NCBI RefSeq assembly: GCF_000092285.1
Contig: NC_014100.1
Coordinates: 2,232,001-2,296,000, forward strand
DNA: 64,000 bases
Reading direction: 5' to 3'
Source: Caulobacter segnis ATCC 21756
GTDB taxonomy: Bacteria > Pseudomonadota > Alphaproteobacteria > Caulobacterales > Caulobacteraceae
Shown here: positions 8,066 to 17,529 of the stretch, in pieces
Layout: each line of letters begins with the position of its first letter
How positions within the stretch are numbered: the stretch's first letter is position 1
Notes under the pieces: model-generated
The model's database searches: none
What the model was told of the DNA's origin: nothing
What the model saw: only the letters and a program-made list of their open reading frames with translations
Program-made: the position numbers and the translations under genes

Positions 8066-9418
8066 GTGCTCGCGTTCACTATCGCCCTGCTTCTCGCCCC
8101 GGACGCCGCGGCGATCGCCGATGCGCGTGGAGACTGGGTCGGCGTTGTCGCCGCGGGCGACAAAAGCTTGAGGCTGTCCGCGCATCTGGAACGTCGGGGG
8201 CAAGGCCTTATCGGCGTGATCGACAGCCCCGACCAAGGCGCGTTCGGCCTTCCCCTGGCCAACATCGTCCAGGACGGCGCTAAGCTCAGTTTCGACGCGC
8301 CTAGCGTGAATGCGCGGTACGAAGCCCATTGGGACAGCGCGCGAAGCGCCTATGTCGGTCGCTGGATCCAGAACGGCCAGGCCATCGACCTCGCGCTGAC
8401 GCGCGGAGGCTATCCGCACGACTTCGATCTCGACTGGAACGCGCCGGTCGATCCGGGCTTGGCTTACCAGCCAGCCAAGCGCGCCAGGCCGCGCGTTGGT
8501 CCGGACCTGAATGTCGGCAAGTGCGTCAACATGTCCAACATGTTGGACGCGCCAACCGAGGGGGCCTGGGGCCCCGCCTTCGCCGACGACGATTTTACGA
8601 TCATCAAGACAGCGGGCTTCTCGTCCGTGCGCATACCGGTCGCCTTCTCCGCTCACGCCGACACGACGCCGCCCTATGCGATAGATCCAACCTTCCTGGC
8701 CCGCGTGCGGCATGTCGTGACGCTGGCCAGCGCCGCCAAGCTGAACGTGCTGCTAGACATGCATCACTACGATGCGATGATGCGCGACCCCGACGCCGAG
8801 GCTCCACGTTTTGTCGCGCTCTGGCGACAGGTCGCCCAAGCCTTCGCGGACGCGCCGCCCAGCGTCTGGTTCGAGCTGCTCAATGAACCGAACGACAAGC
8901 TGACCAACGATCGGCTTGGCGCGCTCTATGCGCCGGCGCTGGCCGCGATCCGGGCGACCAATCCCAAGCGCCCCGTTATCGTCGGCCCCGAGTGGAACAA
9001 CCTCGACAAGATGCTGGCGTTCGAGATGCCCGACGATCCCTACGTCGCGCCCAGCTTCCACTACTACGATCCGTTCCTGTTCACGCACCAGGGCGCGCCT
9101 TGGCCCAATCCCGCGCCCCCCATGGGCCGAAGCTTCGGCTCGGCGGCGGACCGGAGCGAGCTGGACCGTAGCGTCGCCAAGGTGCGCGACTACATGGCCC
9201 GCACCGGCCGGGTTCCGATCCTGGGCGAATACGGCGCGCAGGACGATCCGCGCGTGCCGTTGGCGCAGCGCGTCCGATACTACGGTGTGGTGAGTTCGGC
9301 ATTTGCGTCGGTCGGGGTCGCCAGCTGCGCCTGGGGTTATCGCTCGGGCTTTCGGATCCGCGAGGGCGACCACTGGCTGCCCGGTATCGTGGAAGCGATC
9401 CGTGCGCCCAAGCCGTAG
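8066..9418 (+). CDS. Secreted GH5-family glycoside hydrolase (cellulase-like)
   Basis: The protein has about 450 residues: a short signal peptide (LAFTIALLLAPDAAA), an N-terminal domain of about 100 residues with a lipocalin-like strand pattern (GDWVGVV...LRLSAHLE...YVGRWIQNGQ), and a GH5 (beta/alpha)8 catalytic domain. The acid/base Glu is in LLNEPN (about residue 274) and the nucleophile Glu in LGEYGA (about residue 388); LDMHHYD and SFHYYDPFLFTHQG also fit the family. GTG 8066 is preferred because GAAGGA (8054-8059) lies six bases before it; TTG 8060 is the alternative. It probably cleaves beta-linked polysaccharide outside the cytoplasm. It lies next to a TonB receptor that could import the products. 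Confidence 0.88.
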   Translation: MLAFTIALLLAPDAAAIADARGDWVGVVAAGDKSLRLSAHLERRGQGLIGVIDSPDQGAFGLPLANIVQDGAKLSFDAPSVNARYEAHWDSARSAYVGRWIQNGQAIDLALTRGGYPHDFDLDWNAPVDPGLAYQPAKRARPRVGPDLNVGKCVNMSNMLDAPTEGAWGPAFADDDFTIIKTAGFSSVRIPVAFSAHADTTPPYAIDPTFLARVRHVVTLASAAKLNVLLDMHHYDAMMRDPDAEAPRFVALWRQVAQAFADAPPSVWFELLNEPNDKLTNDRLGALYAPALAAIRATNPKRPVIVGPEWNNLDKMLAFEMPDDPYVAPSFHYYDPFLFTHQGAPWPNPAPPMGRSFGSAADRSELDRSVAKVRDYMARTGRVPILGEYGAQDDPRVPLAQRVRYYGVVSSAFASVGVASCAWGYRSGFRIREGDHWLPGIVEAIRAPKP

Positions 9419-9510
9419 ACGCGGCGAGGCCCTGCTCGTCCGCCCCGAATAGGTTTCGCCGCGCCCCGACAGCGATCTGTCCGCACTCGCTTCAAGACAG
9501 GCGACCTCAT

Positions 9511-9544
9511 GAAAAACGCACACCGCCTGTGGAGACGGTGCGCG
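9511..9544 (-). terminator. Rho-independent terminator of the TonB receptor gene
   Basis: On the minus strand an 8-bp stem, GCGCACCG with CGGTGTGC (one G-U pair, 10-base loop, plus-strand 9518-9543), is followed by GTTTTTC. It lies 30-65 bases after the receptor stop codon, in the gap between the convergent GH5 and receptor genes. Confidence 0.7.
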
Positions 9545-9576
9545 CTTGTCGCATGAGTGATGAAAAGTCTGGACCT

Positions 9577-12500
9577 TTAGAAGCTGGCCCGCAGCACCAT
9601 CGTGTAGCGGCGATCGGCCATGAACCACGAGCGACCGGTCTTCAGCAGTTCATTGTTGAGAATCTGCGTGGTGCGGGTCGTCTCGTTGGTCAGGTTCACG
9701 CCCTGGATGCCGATCTTCATTTTCGGGGTGATGTTATAGAAGATCGAGCCGTCCAGCTGGCCGCTCGCCTCGTTCATGATCGGCGCGAACGGCACGATCA
9801 CGTCGCGGACGGTCAGCAGGAAGTCCGAACGCCAATTATAGGCCAGGCGCGCCGAGAGCTTGCTGGTCTCGTAGATCACCGCGAAGTTGGCGTTGTGCTT
9901 GGACAGGCCCTGCAGCGGCAGCTTGCTGGTGTCGACTGTCGTGACGCGGCCGGCGGCCACGTCGGGATCGGTCGCCGACAGCGTGCTTTGCGGCACGCCC
10001 GAGCTGTCGATGTAGCTGTAGTTGGCGTTGATCCCCAGCTTGTCGAACGGCTTGGGCAGGAAGTCGTAGAACTGCTGGTAGCCGACCTCGAAGCCCTTGA
10101 CCGTCGACTTCTTGCTGGCGTTGCCGGGCGTGGTCACCAGCACGTCGAACGTAGCGCCGTTGTTGGTGAACGGGAGGCGGGCGGTTGAGTTGAAATTGAC
10201 GTCCGTCAGCTGCTTCCAGAACGCCGCGAACGTCAGCGAGCCGACCGGCGCGAAGTACCATTCGACCGAGGCGTCGATGTTCTTCGATTGGGTGGGCTTC
10301 AGGTACGGATTGCCAACCGTCACGTTGCCCGAGGGGCGGCCGCCGGTGATGCCGTCGGCGTTGGTGTTGATCGCCAGGTTGTAATAGTTGCGCGTCAAGC
10401 CGATGTCGGGCGGCGTGACCGTCTTCGACAGGCCGAAGCGGTACTGCAGGCCGTGCGGCATGACGACCTTCACGTTGAAGCTCGGCAGCCAGTAGTCGAA
10501 GGACGACTTGGCCGTGCTGGGGATCACCGCCCCGTTGGCCCAGGCGCGCGCTTGGGCCCGGACGGCCGGCGTCAGCTGGCAGAACGGCGAAGGGGTCTGG
10601 CCGTCCGGAACGGCGGCGCAGTCGGCTTCCGTGGCCAGGCCTGTGGCGTTCGGGAAGGCGGTGAAGCCTTCGGCCACGCGGTCGGTCTTGGTGTAGCGCA
10701 GGCCGATATTGCCGCTGATGCGGGCGTCGCCCATGTCGCCGGCGAAGCGCGTCATGATGTAGGCCGACTGGGTCTTCTCGTTCACAGGATTGATTTCCTG
10801 CGGCAGGAAGGGCGTGCCCGCGACGACGTTGCAGCGTTGCGCCAGAGGCACCCAGTTCTGCGGACATCCGCCGGCCAGGCGATCGCGCCATTCGTCGCCG
10901 ACCGACAACGCGAACTTGGAGACGTCGGCGTAATTCTCGACCGTGTTGCCAGCGTAGAACAGGCGCGGTTGGCCGGCCGTCGGCGAGGCGAGTTTGCCGC
11001 GCAGGAAGTTGTCGAACGCATAGGCCTCGACCCGCGAGGTGCTGTTGGAGCCGCCAGGAGTGTTGGGGTCGCTGTTGATCGGATCGTCCATCCAGACCGG
11101 ACCGCCGCTACCCCAGATCTCGGACAGGACGCCCCAGTTGTAGGTCGAGAATCGGGTGGTCTGGTCACGTTCGGCCCAGCGCACGCCGGCCTTCACCGAG
11201 TCGAACCAGGTGTCGTCGTTGAACTTGTATTCGACGTCCAGCTTGACCGCGTCTTCGGTGCCCTCGGACTGCTCGATGTGATCCATCGCCGAGCGCCAGA
11301 AGTTGTTGTACGGGTCGCTGAAGCTGCTGTGCGGCGCGCGCATGTACGAGGTGCAGCTGTCCGTGAACGGGGCGCAAGTCGGCAGCGAAGTGCCGTTCGA
11401 CGGCGGCAGGAAGCTGACGTTCGGCAACTTGTTGCCGTTCAGCGTGATCGCGGCGTTCTGGAAGGTCGAACCCCAGACGCCCATGCTGATTGCGTCGACC
11501 GACGAATCCACGTGCTGGGCGTCGAACAGAATCCCCCAGTGCTCGTTCGGCGTCCATTTGAAGTTGAAGCCGTAGTCCGAAGTGATCGTGGTCTGGGCTT
11601 CGTCGCGGCGGACGTTGTTCGACTGCAGGCCGTCGATCGGCGTGCGCGGGTCGCTGCCCTGCTGGTCGGCGCGCCAGCCGGTGGTGCCGGTGATCACGCC
11701 GCTGGTGAAGACGCCGCTGTCGTCGAAGGTGAAGGTGGTGCCGGCGGCCGGACGCGAGTCGCCGTTGCTGGTGACATTGTCGGTAGCGATTTCGATGGCG
11801 TGCTCGGTCCAATCGGCCACGGCCTTCGACCGCAGGTACTGGAACGCGGCCTGCATCGTGCCGTCGTTGCTCTTCCACTGGGCCGCGAAGGCGCGGCCTT
11901 CGCGTTTACGGAAGGTGTCGGTCGAGCGGAACGCCGCGCCGCGCGGAAACCACAGGCCCTTGGTCCCATTGCCGCAGTCCGAGACGGCCTGGCCCAGGTT
12001 GGTGCGGCAGCCGAAGTTCGACACCTGGATGGCATTGCTGCGGCTGGCCAGGCGCGAATTGACGTACGAGGCCAGCACGCCGAACTCGCCGACATTGGTG
12101 TCCCAGCGGTTGCTGTACAGGCCCGTAATCGACGGGCGGTACTTCTTGATCATGTCGCCGTAGCTGACTTCAGCCGACAGGGACAGAATCTCTTCCTTGC
12201 TGTCGAACGGCAGGCGCGTGCGCAGGTTCACCGTGCCCGAGATGCCGCCCTCGATCATGTCGGCCGAGGGGCTCTTGAACACGTCGACGCCGCCCATCAG
12301 CTCGGAGGGGACGTCGGCGAAGCTGAGGATCCGGCCGTTGTTGGCCGTGAAGGTGTCACGGCCGTTCAGCTCTGAACGGACAAAGTTCAGGCCGCGGACC
12401 ACAACGCCCGAACCTTCGACCGAGAAGTGGTCGGGATCCACGCCGGCGGCGAAGCGGTTGATCGAGACGCCGGGAACGCGCGACAGCGCCTCGGTGACCG

Positions 12501-12774
12501 AGCGATCCGGAAGGGCGCCAATGTCCTCGGCGGTGATCGAGTCGCCGATGATGTCTGACGACTGCTTAAGCTGCTGGCTGCTCTTGAGGCTCTGCCTGAT
12601 GCTGGTGACGATGACCTCATCGACGACCTGTCCGTCATCCGCCTTGGCCGTGGTCTGCGCCATGGCCGGCGCGCCGAACATCAAAGCGCCAAGAACCAAC
12701 GCGGAAGCGCCGCACTTCAAATTATCGCTGAACGCACGTCCGCTGTCGGCGGACGGCCTTTTGGCCGTGCCCAT
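9577..12774 (-). CDS. TonB-dependent outer-membrane receptor
   Basis: This 1065-residue protein has a signal peptide (ALVLGALMFGAPAMAQ) and a TonB-box-like segment (VVDEVIVTSIRQSL). A plug domain follows (SDSITAEDIGALPDRSVTEALSRVPGV, with GSGVVVRGLNFVRSELNGR), then a large beta-barrel ending in the terminal phenylalanine (YTMVLRASF). GGGAGG lies 6 bases before the ATG. The DRSVTEALSRVPGV plug type is typical of the large sugar-related receptors of Caulobacter and Xanthomonas. It is divergent from tandem halogenase-like genes, a pairing repeatedly seen in those bacteria, and convergent with the GH5 gene. The transported substrate is unknown; oligosaccharide or an aromatic conjugate is inferred. 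Confidence 0.95.
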   Translation of the reverse strand: MGTAKRPSADSGRAFSDNLKCGASALVLGALMFGAPAMAQTTAKADDGQVVDEVIVTSIRQSLKSSQQLKQSSDIIGDSITAEDIGALPDRSVTEALSRVPGVSINRFAAGVDPDHFSVEGSGVVVRGLNFVRSELNGRDTFTANNGRILSFADVPSELMGGVDVFKSPSADMIEGGISGTVNLRTRLPFDSKEEILSLSAEVSYGDMIKKYRPSITGLYSNRWDTNVGEFGVLASYVNSRLASRSNAIQVSNFGCRTNLGQAVSDCGNGTKGLWFPRGAAFRSTDTFRKREGRAFAAQWKSNDGTMQAAFQYLRSKAVADWTEHAIEIATDNVTSNGDSRPAAGTTFTFDDSGVFTSGVITGTTGWRADQQGSDPRTPIDGLQSNNVRRDEAQTTITSDYGFNFKWTPNEHWGILFDAQHVDSSVDAISMGVWGSTFQNAAITLNGNKLPNVSFLPPSNGTSLPTCAPFTDSCTSYMRAPHSSFSDPYNNFWRSAMDHIEQSEGTEDAVKLDVEYKFNDDTWFDSVKAGVRWAERDQTTRFSTYNWGVLSEIWGSGGPVWMDDPINSDPNTPGGSNSTSRVEAYAFDNFLRGKLASPTAGQPRLFYAGNTVENYADVSKFALSVGDEWRDRLAGGCPQNWVPLAQRCNVVAGTPFLPQEINPVNEKTQSAYIMTRFAGDMGDARISGNIGLRYTKTDRVAEGFTAFPNATGLATEADCAAVPDGQTPSPFCQLTPAVRAQARAWANGAVIPSTAKSSFDYWLPSFNVKVVMPHGLQYRFGLSKTVTPPDIGLTRNYYNLAINTNADGITGGRPSGNVTVGNPYLKPTQSKNIDASVEWYFAPVGSLTFAAFWKQLTDVNFNSTARLPFTNNGATFDVLVTTPGNASKKSTVKGFEVGYQQFYDFLPKPFDKLGINANYSYIDSSGVPQSTLSATDPDVAAGRVTTVDTSKLPLQGLSKHNANFAVIYETSKLSARLAYNWRSDFLLTVRDVIVPFAPIMNEASGQLDGSIFYNITPKMKIGIQGVNLTNETTRTTQILNNELLKTGRSWFMADRRYTMVLRASF

Positions 12775-12820
12775 GAATTCCCTCCCCTAGGCCTTTTCAG
12801 CGGCGTCTCAGCGCCGCCTT

Positions 12821-12855
12821 TGGTCATGTTACCGTGACCATTTTGCTCAGGTCAC
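12821..12855. promoter_or_regulatory. Interleaved inverted repeats upstream of the TonB receptor
   Basis: TGGTCA and TGACCA (12821-12840) form an imperfect 20-bp palindrome. GTGACC (12834-12839) and GGTCAC (12850-12855) form a second dyad with a 10-base spacer that shares the central arm. The site lies 47-81 bases upstream of the receptor start. The half-site equals that of the efflux operator at 243-266, though spacing differs. A repressor or activator site is likely; the binding protein is unknown. Confidence 0.5.
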
Positions 12856-13276
12856 ACGACCGAACAGCGTTCGTCAAGCGTTGTCACAAAAGCCGAGTTC
12901 GTCTAGCCATAAGACTTGGGAGCGCTACCATTTTGGGTGGAGCTCCGACTATGGACGCGCTCTGCGCGAGCGCACCTGTTCATGGCTTGACCCCCGCGTG
13001 CCGGACTCTTCAGATCGGGGGCGAAATCACGAGTACAGCGCGAGAAAGCGCTGTCGAATTGATCTCCGCCCGCATGGACCTCCGAAAGGAGCCCGTGAGG
13101 CGGCGAGACGGGAGGAAGCATGACGAAGGAAGCCTGCCTCCGTACGCGCCACTGGGACGCCATCGGGAGTGCGCGCAAATGTCGCATCGGCGCAACCGCA
13201 GGGCGCGAACCGACTGAGCCGAATCTCGCGGCCGTCGGACGGTCGGCATGCTGACTGGCCAATCGAGCTTGAGATC
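12856..13276. other. Long upstream region between receptor and halogenase operon
   Basis: These 421 bases precede the first halogenase-like gene. The halogenase frame remains open upstream to 13169 but the extension has no family similarity, so it is probably leader. The purine-rich GGACCTCCGAAAGGAGC (13077-13093) can form a small CTCC/GGAG hairpin. No gene is supported; the promoter of the halogenase operon is expected here. Confidence 0.5.
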
Positions 13277-14791
13277 ATGACCCCCGCGCCCATTCGCAAG
13301 ATCGTCGTGGTCGGTGGCGGCGCCGCCGGCTGGATGACCGCCGCCGCCCTGTCGGCGATGCTGGAAGGGCTGGACGTCCGCATCACGCTGGTCGAGTCCG
13401 AGGAGATTGGCATCGTCGGCGTCGGCGAGGCGACGGTTCCGCATATCCGCCACTACAATGCGCGCCTGGGCCTCGACGAGGCCGACTTCATGCGCAAGAC
13501 CCAGGCGACCTACAAGCTGGGCATCGAGTTTTGCGATTGGGGCCGCAAGGGCGAGGCCTATATTCATCCTTTCGGGGCTTACGGCCACGCGATCGGCGGG
13601 ATCCCCTTCCACCAGCACTGGCTACGCGCCCACCAACGGGGCGAGGTCGGATCAATCGACGCCTACAGCCTGCCGGTGATGGCCGCCCGGGCGGATAAGT
13701 TCGCGCCGCCATCGACGGACCCCCGCTCGCTGGGCTCGACCTTCAACTACGCCTACCAGTTCGACGCCGCGCTCTATGCGCGCTATCTCCGCGCCTATGC
13801 GGAGGCCCGCGGCGTGGTCCGCGTCGAGGGCAAGATCGCCGCCGCGGACCAGCGCCCCGAGGACGGCTTCGTCACCAGCGTGCGGCTGGAGGACGGCCGC
13901 GTGATCGACGGCGAGCTGTTCATCGACTGCTCGGGCTTCCGGGGGCTGCTGATCGAGCAGACCCTGAAAGCCGGCTACGACGAGTGGACACGCTGGCTGC
14001 CGTGCGATCGGGCGGCGGCGGCGCCATGCGAGGCCGTGGAGCCGCCCAAGCCGTTCACTCGAGCGACCGCCGACCAGTCCGGCTGGCGCTGGCGCATCCC
14101 GCTGCAGCATCGGGTGGGCAACGGCTACGTCTATTGCTCCAGCTACATCGACGACGACGCGGCGGCCCGCGTCCTGCTGGAGAAGCTGGATGGCAAGCCG
14201 AGCCAGGATCCGCGCTTCCTCCGCTTCGTCACCGGGCGGCGCAAGAAGCAGTGGTGCAAGAACGTGGTCGCGATCGGCCTGGCCTCGGGCTTCCTCGAGC
14301 CGCTGGAGAGCACGTCCATCCACCTGATCCAACTGGCCATCTCGAACCTGCTGGAGCTCTTCCCGCACCAGGGCTTCGACCCCGCGGACGCCGACGAGTA
14401 CAATCGGGTGATGGACCTGGAGTTCGAACGGATCCGCGACTTCCTGGTGCTGCACTACCACGTGAATCAGCGGACGGACTCGGTGTTCTGGAATGATCGC
14501 CGTAACGCGCCGGTCCCCGACAGCCTGGCCGAGAAGATGGCGCTGTTCCGCGAGCGCGGCGTGGTCGCGGCCTACAAGGACGGTTTCTTCAAGGAGCCGT
14601 CTTGGGTGGCCGTCTATCTGGGTCAGAACTTCACGCCCGACGGTTACGACCCCCTGGTGGAGGCGGTAGACCCGGCCCAGTCGGCGCGGGTCATGGCCGA
14701 GATCGAGGCCGCCGTCGCCCGGACCGTGTCGGCCATGCCCTCGCATGACTCCTATCTGCGGGCGTTCGCCGACGCGAGGCTTCCGGCATGA
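13277..14791 (+). CDS. Flavin-dependent tryptophan-halogenase-family protein (copy 1)
   Basis: The protein has 504 residues. It has the N-terminal FAD-binding [13 protein letters not shown], the GVGEATVPHI loop, a catalytic lysine in TYKLGIEF at about residue 80 (PrnA Lys79 equivalent), [10 protein letters not shown] (the WxWxIP flavin-halogenase signature), and the glutamate of [12 protein letters not shown] at about residue 344 (PrnA Glu346). All key features of an active halogenase are present. Known homologues beside TonB receptors in Xanthomonas and Brevundimonas halogenate free indoles in vitro, but their natural substrates are unknown. It needs reduced FAD from a reductase not seen here. 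The stop overlaps the next start (ATGA). The start is set by the FAD motif. Confidence 0.92.
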   Translation: MTPAPIRKIVVVGGGAAGWMTAAALSAMLEGLDVRITLVESEEIGIVGVGEATVPHIRHYNARLGLDEADFMRKTQATYKLGIEFCDWGRKGEAYIHPFGAYGHAIGGIPFHQHWLRAHQRGEVGSIDAYSLPVMAARADKFAPPSTDPRSLGSTFNYAYQFDAALYARYLRAYAEARGVVRVEGKIAAADQRPEDGFVTSVRLEDGRVIDGELFIDCSGFRGLLIEQTLKAGYDEWTRWLPCDRAAAAPCEAVEPPKPFTRATADQSGWRWRIPLQHRVGNGYVYCSSYIDDDAAARVLLEKLDGKPSQDPRFLRFVTGRRKKQWCKNVVAIGLASGFLEPLESTSIHLIQLAISNLLELFPHQGFDPADADEYNRVMDLEFERIRDFLVLHYHVNQRTDSVFWNDRRNAPVPDSLAEKMALFRERGVVAAYKDGFFKEPSWVAVYLGQNFTPDGYDPLVEAVDPAQSARVMAEIEAAVARTVSAMPSHDSYLRAFADARLPA

Positions 14792-16012
14792 GCGCCCTTG
14801 GCGACATCGTCATCGTCGGCGGCGGCGTCGACGCCTGGACGACGGCGGCGGTGCTGGCCCGTGTCACCAGGGGTCTGGCCACCGTGACTGTCGTGGAGAC
14901 CGCCACGACGCCCCCGGGACGGATGGCCGCCCTCCCGGTCCTGCGCGCCCTCCACGGCCGGCTCGGGCTCGGCGAAGACGCCCTGGCGGCGGCCGGCGCC
15001 CTGCCCTGCCTGGCCCTGCGCTTCGGCGACCACCTGGAGCCCTTCGGCGAGACCGGGGCGGCGATGGACGGCGTGCCCTTTCACGCCCACTGGCTGCGGG
15101 CCGGGGACGGCGCGCCGCTGAGCGCCTGGAGCCTGGCGGCCCAGGCCGCGCTACGCGGCCGCTTCGCCCCGCGAAGCGCCGATCCGCGCTCGCCGCTGTC
15201 GACTCTGGACCACGGCCTCAGCCTGGACGGGCCTCGTTACGCCGCGCTGCTGGCGTCTACGGCCGAGATGGCCGGCGCAAGGCGGATCACGGGGGCGGTC
15301 GAACGTGTCGAACGCGACGGCGACCGGGTCGCCGCCATTGAGGTCGCCGGCCTGCGCCTGTCCGCCGAGCTGTTTGTCGACGCCACGGGCGAAGGCGTGC
15401 TGATCGCCGACGAGCCCTGGCTGGACTGGAGCCACTGGCTGCCGACGGGAGCACGGCTCGCCGAGTCGGGCCTGATCTCCAGATTCGCGCCGGCGCCGCT
15501 CCAGGCGGGCCGCCGCGCCCGGGTCGTGGTCGGCAACGTCGTGGCGGTTGGCGGGGCGGCGGCGGCTATCGGGGCCGGCGACGGCGGCGACCTGCATCTG
15601 CTGCAGACCGCGGTGTCACGCCTGGCGGCCCTCATATCCCAACAGTCCAGCCGCGGCCGCTGAGTTCAATCGCCTTACGGAAGCGGCGACCGAGCGCGCC
15701 CGCGACATGGCGATCCTACGCTGGGGTCTGCTGGCGGCCCCGCCGCCGCCCCTGGCCTGGCGTCTCGCCCAGTTCGAAAGCCGGGGTCGCGTGGTGACCT
15801 ACGACGAGGAGACCTGGCCGGAGTCGGCCTGGGTCTATGCGATGCTGGCGCGAGGCGTGATCCCGCGGCGCTGGGATCCGCTGGCGGAGCGGCTCCCGCT
15901 TGACCAGTCCCGCGAGCGTCTGGACCGAATGAGGACCATGATCGCTCAAGCGGCGGACGGCATGCCCCGCGCGGACGAGAAACCGCACGTCATCGGGATG
16001 AGTCCCGCATGA
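14788..16012 (+). pseudogene. Degenerate halogenase-like protein with +1 frameshift (copy 2)
   Basis: The frame from ATG 14788 has GGGVDAWTTAAVL and later family landmarks (FHAHWL, FVDATGEGVLIADEPWLDWSHWLP). The catalytic lysine position reads PCLALRF, the GEAT loop is replaced, the WxWxIP segment is missing, and the EPLES motif is lost. At 15631-15640 (CTCATATCCC) the frame breaks; one extra base separates ...RLAALI from PNSPAAAAEFNRLTEAA, which continues to the stop at 16012 overlapping the next ATG. Even when repaired it has about 407 residues instead of about 500 and cannot be a standard halogenase. It is either a decaying paralogue or a non-catalytic FAD-fold protein. Confidence 0.8.
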
Positions 16013-17529
16013 CGGCCATTCGCAAAGTGCTGATCGTCGGTGGGGGGACCGCGGGCTGGATGACGGCCGCCGCCCTGGCCAAGGCCCTGCCGCGGGAGGT
16101 CGCGATCACCCTGATCGAGTCCGAACAGATCGGCACGGTCGGCGTCGGCGAGGCGACCATCCCGCCGATCAACACCTTCAACCAGATGCTGGGCCTGGAC
16201 GAAGCCGCGTTCATGCGGGCCACCCAGGCCAGCTTCAAGCTGGCCATCGAGTTCGTCGACTGGATGGGCCCCGACCACCGCTACCTGCATCCGTTCGGCG
16301 GCTTCGGACTGGATATCGAGGCGCTGAAGTTCCACCAGATCTGGCTGCGCGCCCTGCACGAGGGCTGGGCGCCGCCGATCGACGCCTTCAACCTGTCGGC
16401 CCAGGCCTCGCACTTGGGACGGTTCTCCCTGCCCAGCCGCGATCCCGGCCAGGTGATGTCGAGCCTGAAGTACGCCTTTCACTTCGACGCCGGCCTCTAC
16501 GCCAAGCACCTGCGCGCCTATGCCGAACAGCGCGGCGTCGCCCGATTCGAGGGCAAGGTCGCCGGCGTCGCCCAGCATGGCGAGACTGGATTCGTGGAAT
16601 CCGTGACCCTGGAGGACGGCCGGACGCTGGAGGCCGACCTGTTCGTCGACTGCTCGGGATTTCGCGGCCTGCTGATCGAGCAGACCCTGAAGGCCGGCTA
16701 TGATGACTGGAGCCACTGGCTGCCCAACGACCGGGCGGTGGCCATGCCATGCGAGACCGGCGGCGATGGTCTGACACCCTATACCCGCGCCACGGCGGAC
16801 GCGGCCGGCTGGCGCTGGCGCATCGCGCTGCAGCACCGCACCGGCAACGGCTATGTCTATTCCTCGGCCGACATCAGCGACGACGAGGCCTTGGCCAGGC
16901 TGCGCGCCACCCTGGACGGACCCGCCCTGGCCGAGCCGAACTTCCTTCGCTTCCAGGCCGGCCGGCGACGCCAGGCGTGGATCAAGAACGTCGTGGCCAT
17001 CGGCCTGTCATCGGGCTTCCTGGAGCCGCTGGAAAGCACCTCGATCCACCTGATCCAGGCGGGGATCACCAAGCTCCTGGCCCTGTTCCCGGACAAGGGC
17101 TTCTATCCAGTCGAGATCGCCGAGTACAACCGCCTCACCGCCCAGCAGGTCGAGCTGATCCGCGACTTCATCATCCTGCACTTCAAGGCCAACGCCCGCA
17201 CGGAGCCCTACTGGGTCCGGGCCCGCGAGATGGCGATCCCCGAGACCCTGCAGCGCAAGATCGACCTGTTCGCCGCGTCCGGCCGGCTGTTCCAGTCGGA
17301 CTACGATCTGTTCGCCGAGCCCAGCTGGGTCGCTGTACTCCTTGGCCAGGGCGTCGTTCCCCGCCGACACGATCCGTTGGTCGACGCGCTCGACGATGAA
17401 GTGGTCCGGGGCCAGCTCTCGCGCCTGTCGGCGCTGATCCGCCGGACCGCCGAGTCCCTGCCGACGCACGACGCCTTCATCGCGCGCTACTGCGCCGCTT
17501 CGCCAACGCCCGCCAGGATTCCCGCATGA
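16009..17529 (+). CDS. Flavin-dependent tryptophan-halogenase-family protein (copy 3)
   Basis: This 506-residue protein starts at ATG 16009 overlapping the previous stop. It contains [13 protein letters not shown] (FAD), [14 protein letters not shown], the catalytic lysine in SFKLAIEF at about residue 77, [10 protein letters not shown] (proline of WxWxIP replaced by alanine), and the glutamate in [12 protein letters not shown] at about residue 342. Overall it is closest to copies 1 and 4, showing local duplication. The stop again overlaps the next start (17526-17529). Activity is expected, but the substrate may differ, since the residues around WxWxI vary. Confidence 0.92.
   Translation: MTAIRKVLIVGGGTAGWMTAAALAKALPREVAITLIESEQIGTVGVGEATIPPINTFNQMLGLDEAAFMRATQASFKLAIEFVDWMGPDHRYLHPFGGFGLDIEALKFHQIWLRALHEGWAPPIDAFNLSAQASHLGRFSLPSRDPGQVMSSLKYAFHFDAGLYAKHLRAYAEQRGVARFEGKVAGVAQHGETGFVESVTLEDGRTLEADLFVDCSGFRGLLIEQTLKAGYDDWSHWLPNDRAVAMPCETGGDGLTPYTRATADAAGWRWRIALQHRTGNGYVYSSADISDDEALARLRATLDGPALAEPNFLRFQAGRRRQAWIKNVVAIGLSSGFLEPLESTSIHLIQAGITKLLALFPDKGFYPVEIAEYNRLTAQQVELIRDFIILHFKANARTEPYWVRAREMAIPETLQRKIDLFAASGRLFQSDYDLFAEPSWVAVLLGQGVVPRRHDPLVDALDDEVVRGQLSRLSALIRRTAESLPTHDAFIARYCAASPTPARIPA

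Noticed and set aside
10288..12375. 695-residue plus-strand frame opposite the TonB receptor
   Set aside because: Rich in Val, Arg, Gly and Ala with no domain pattern; it mirrors the receptor on the other strand.
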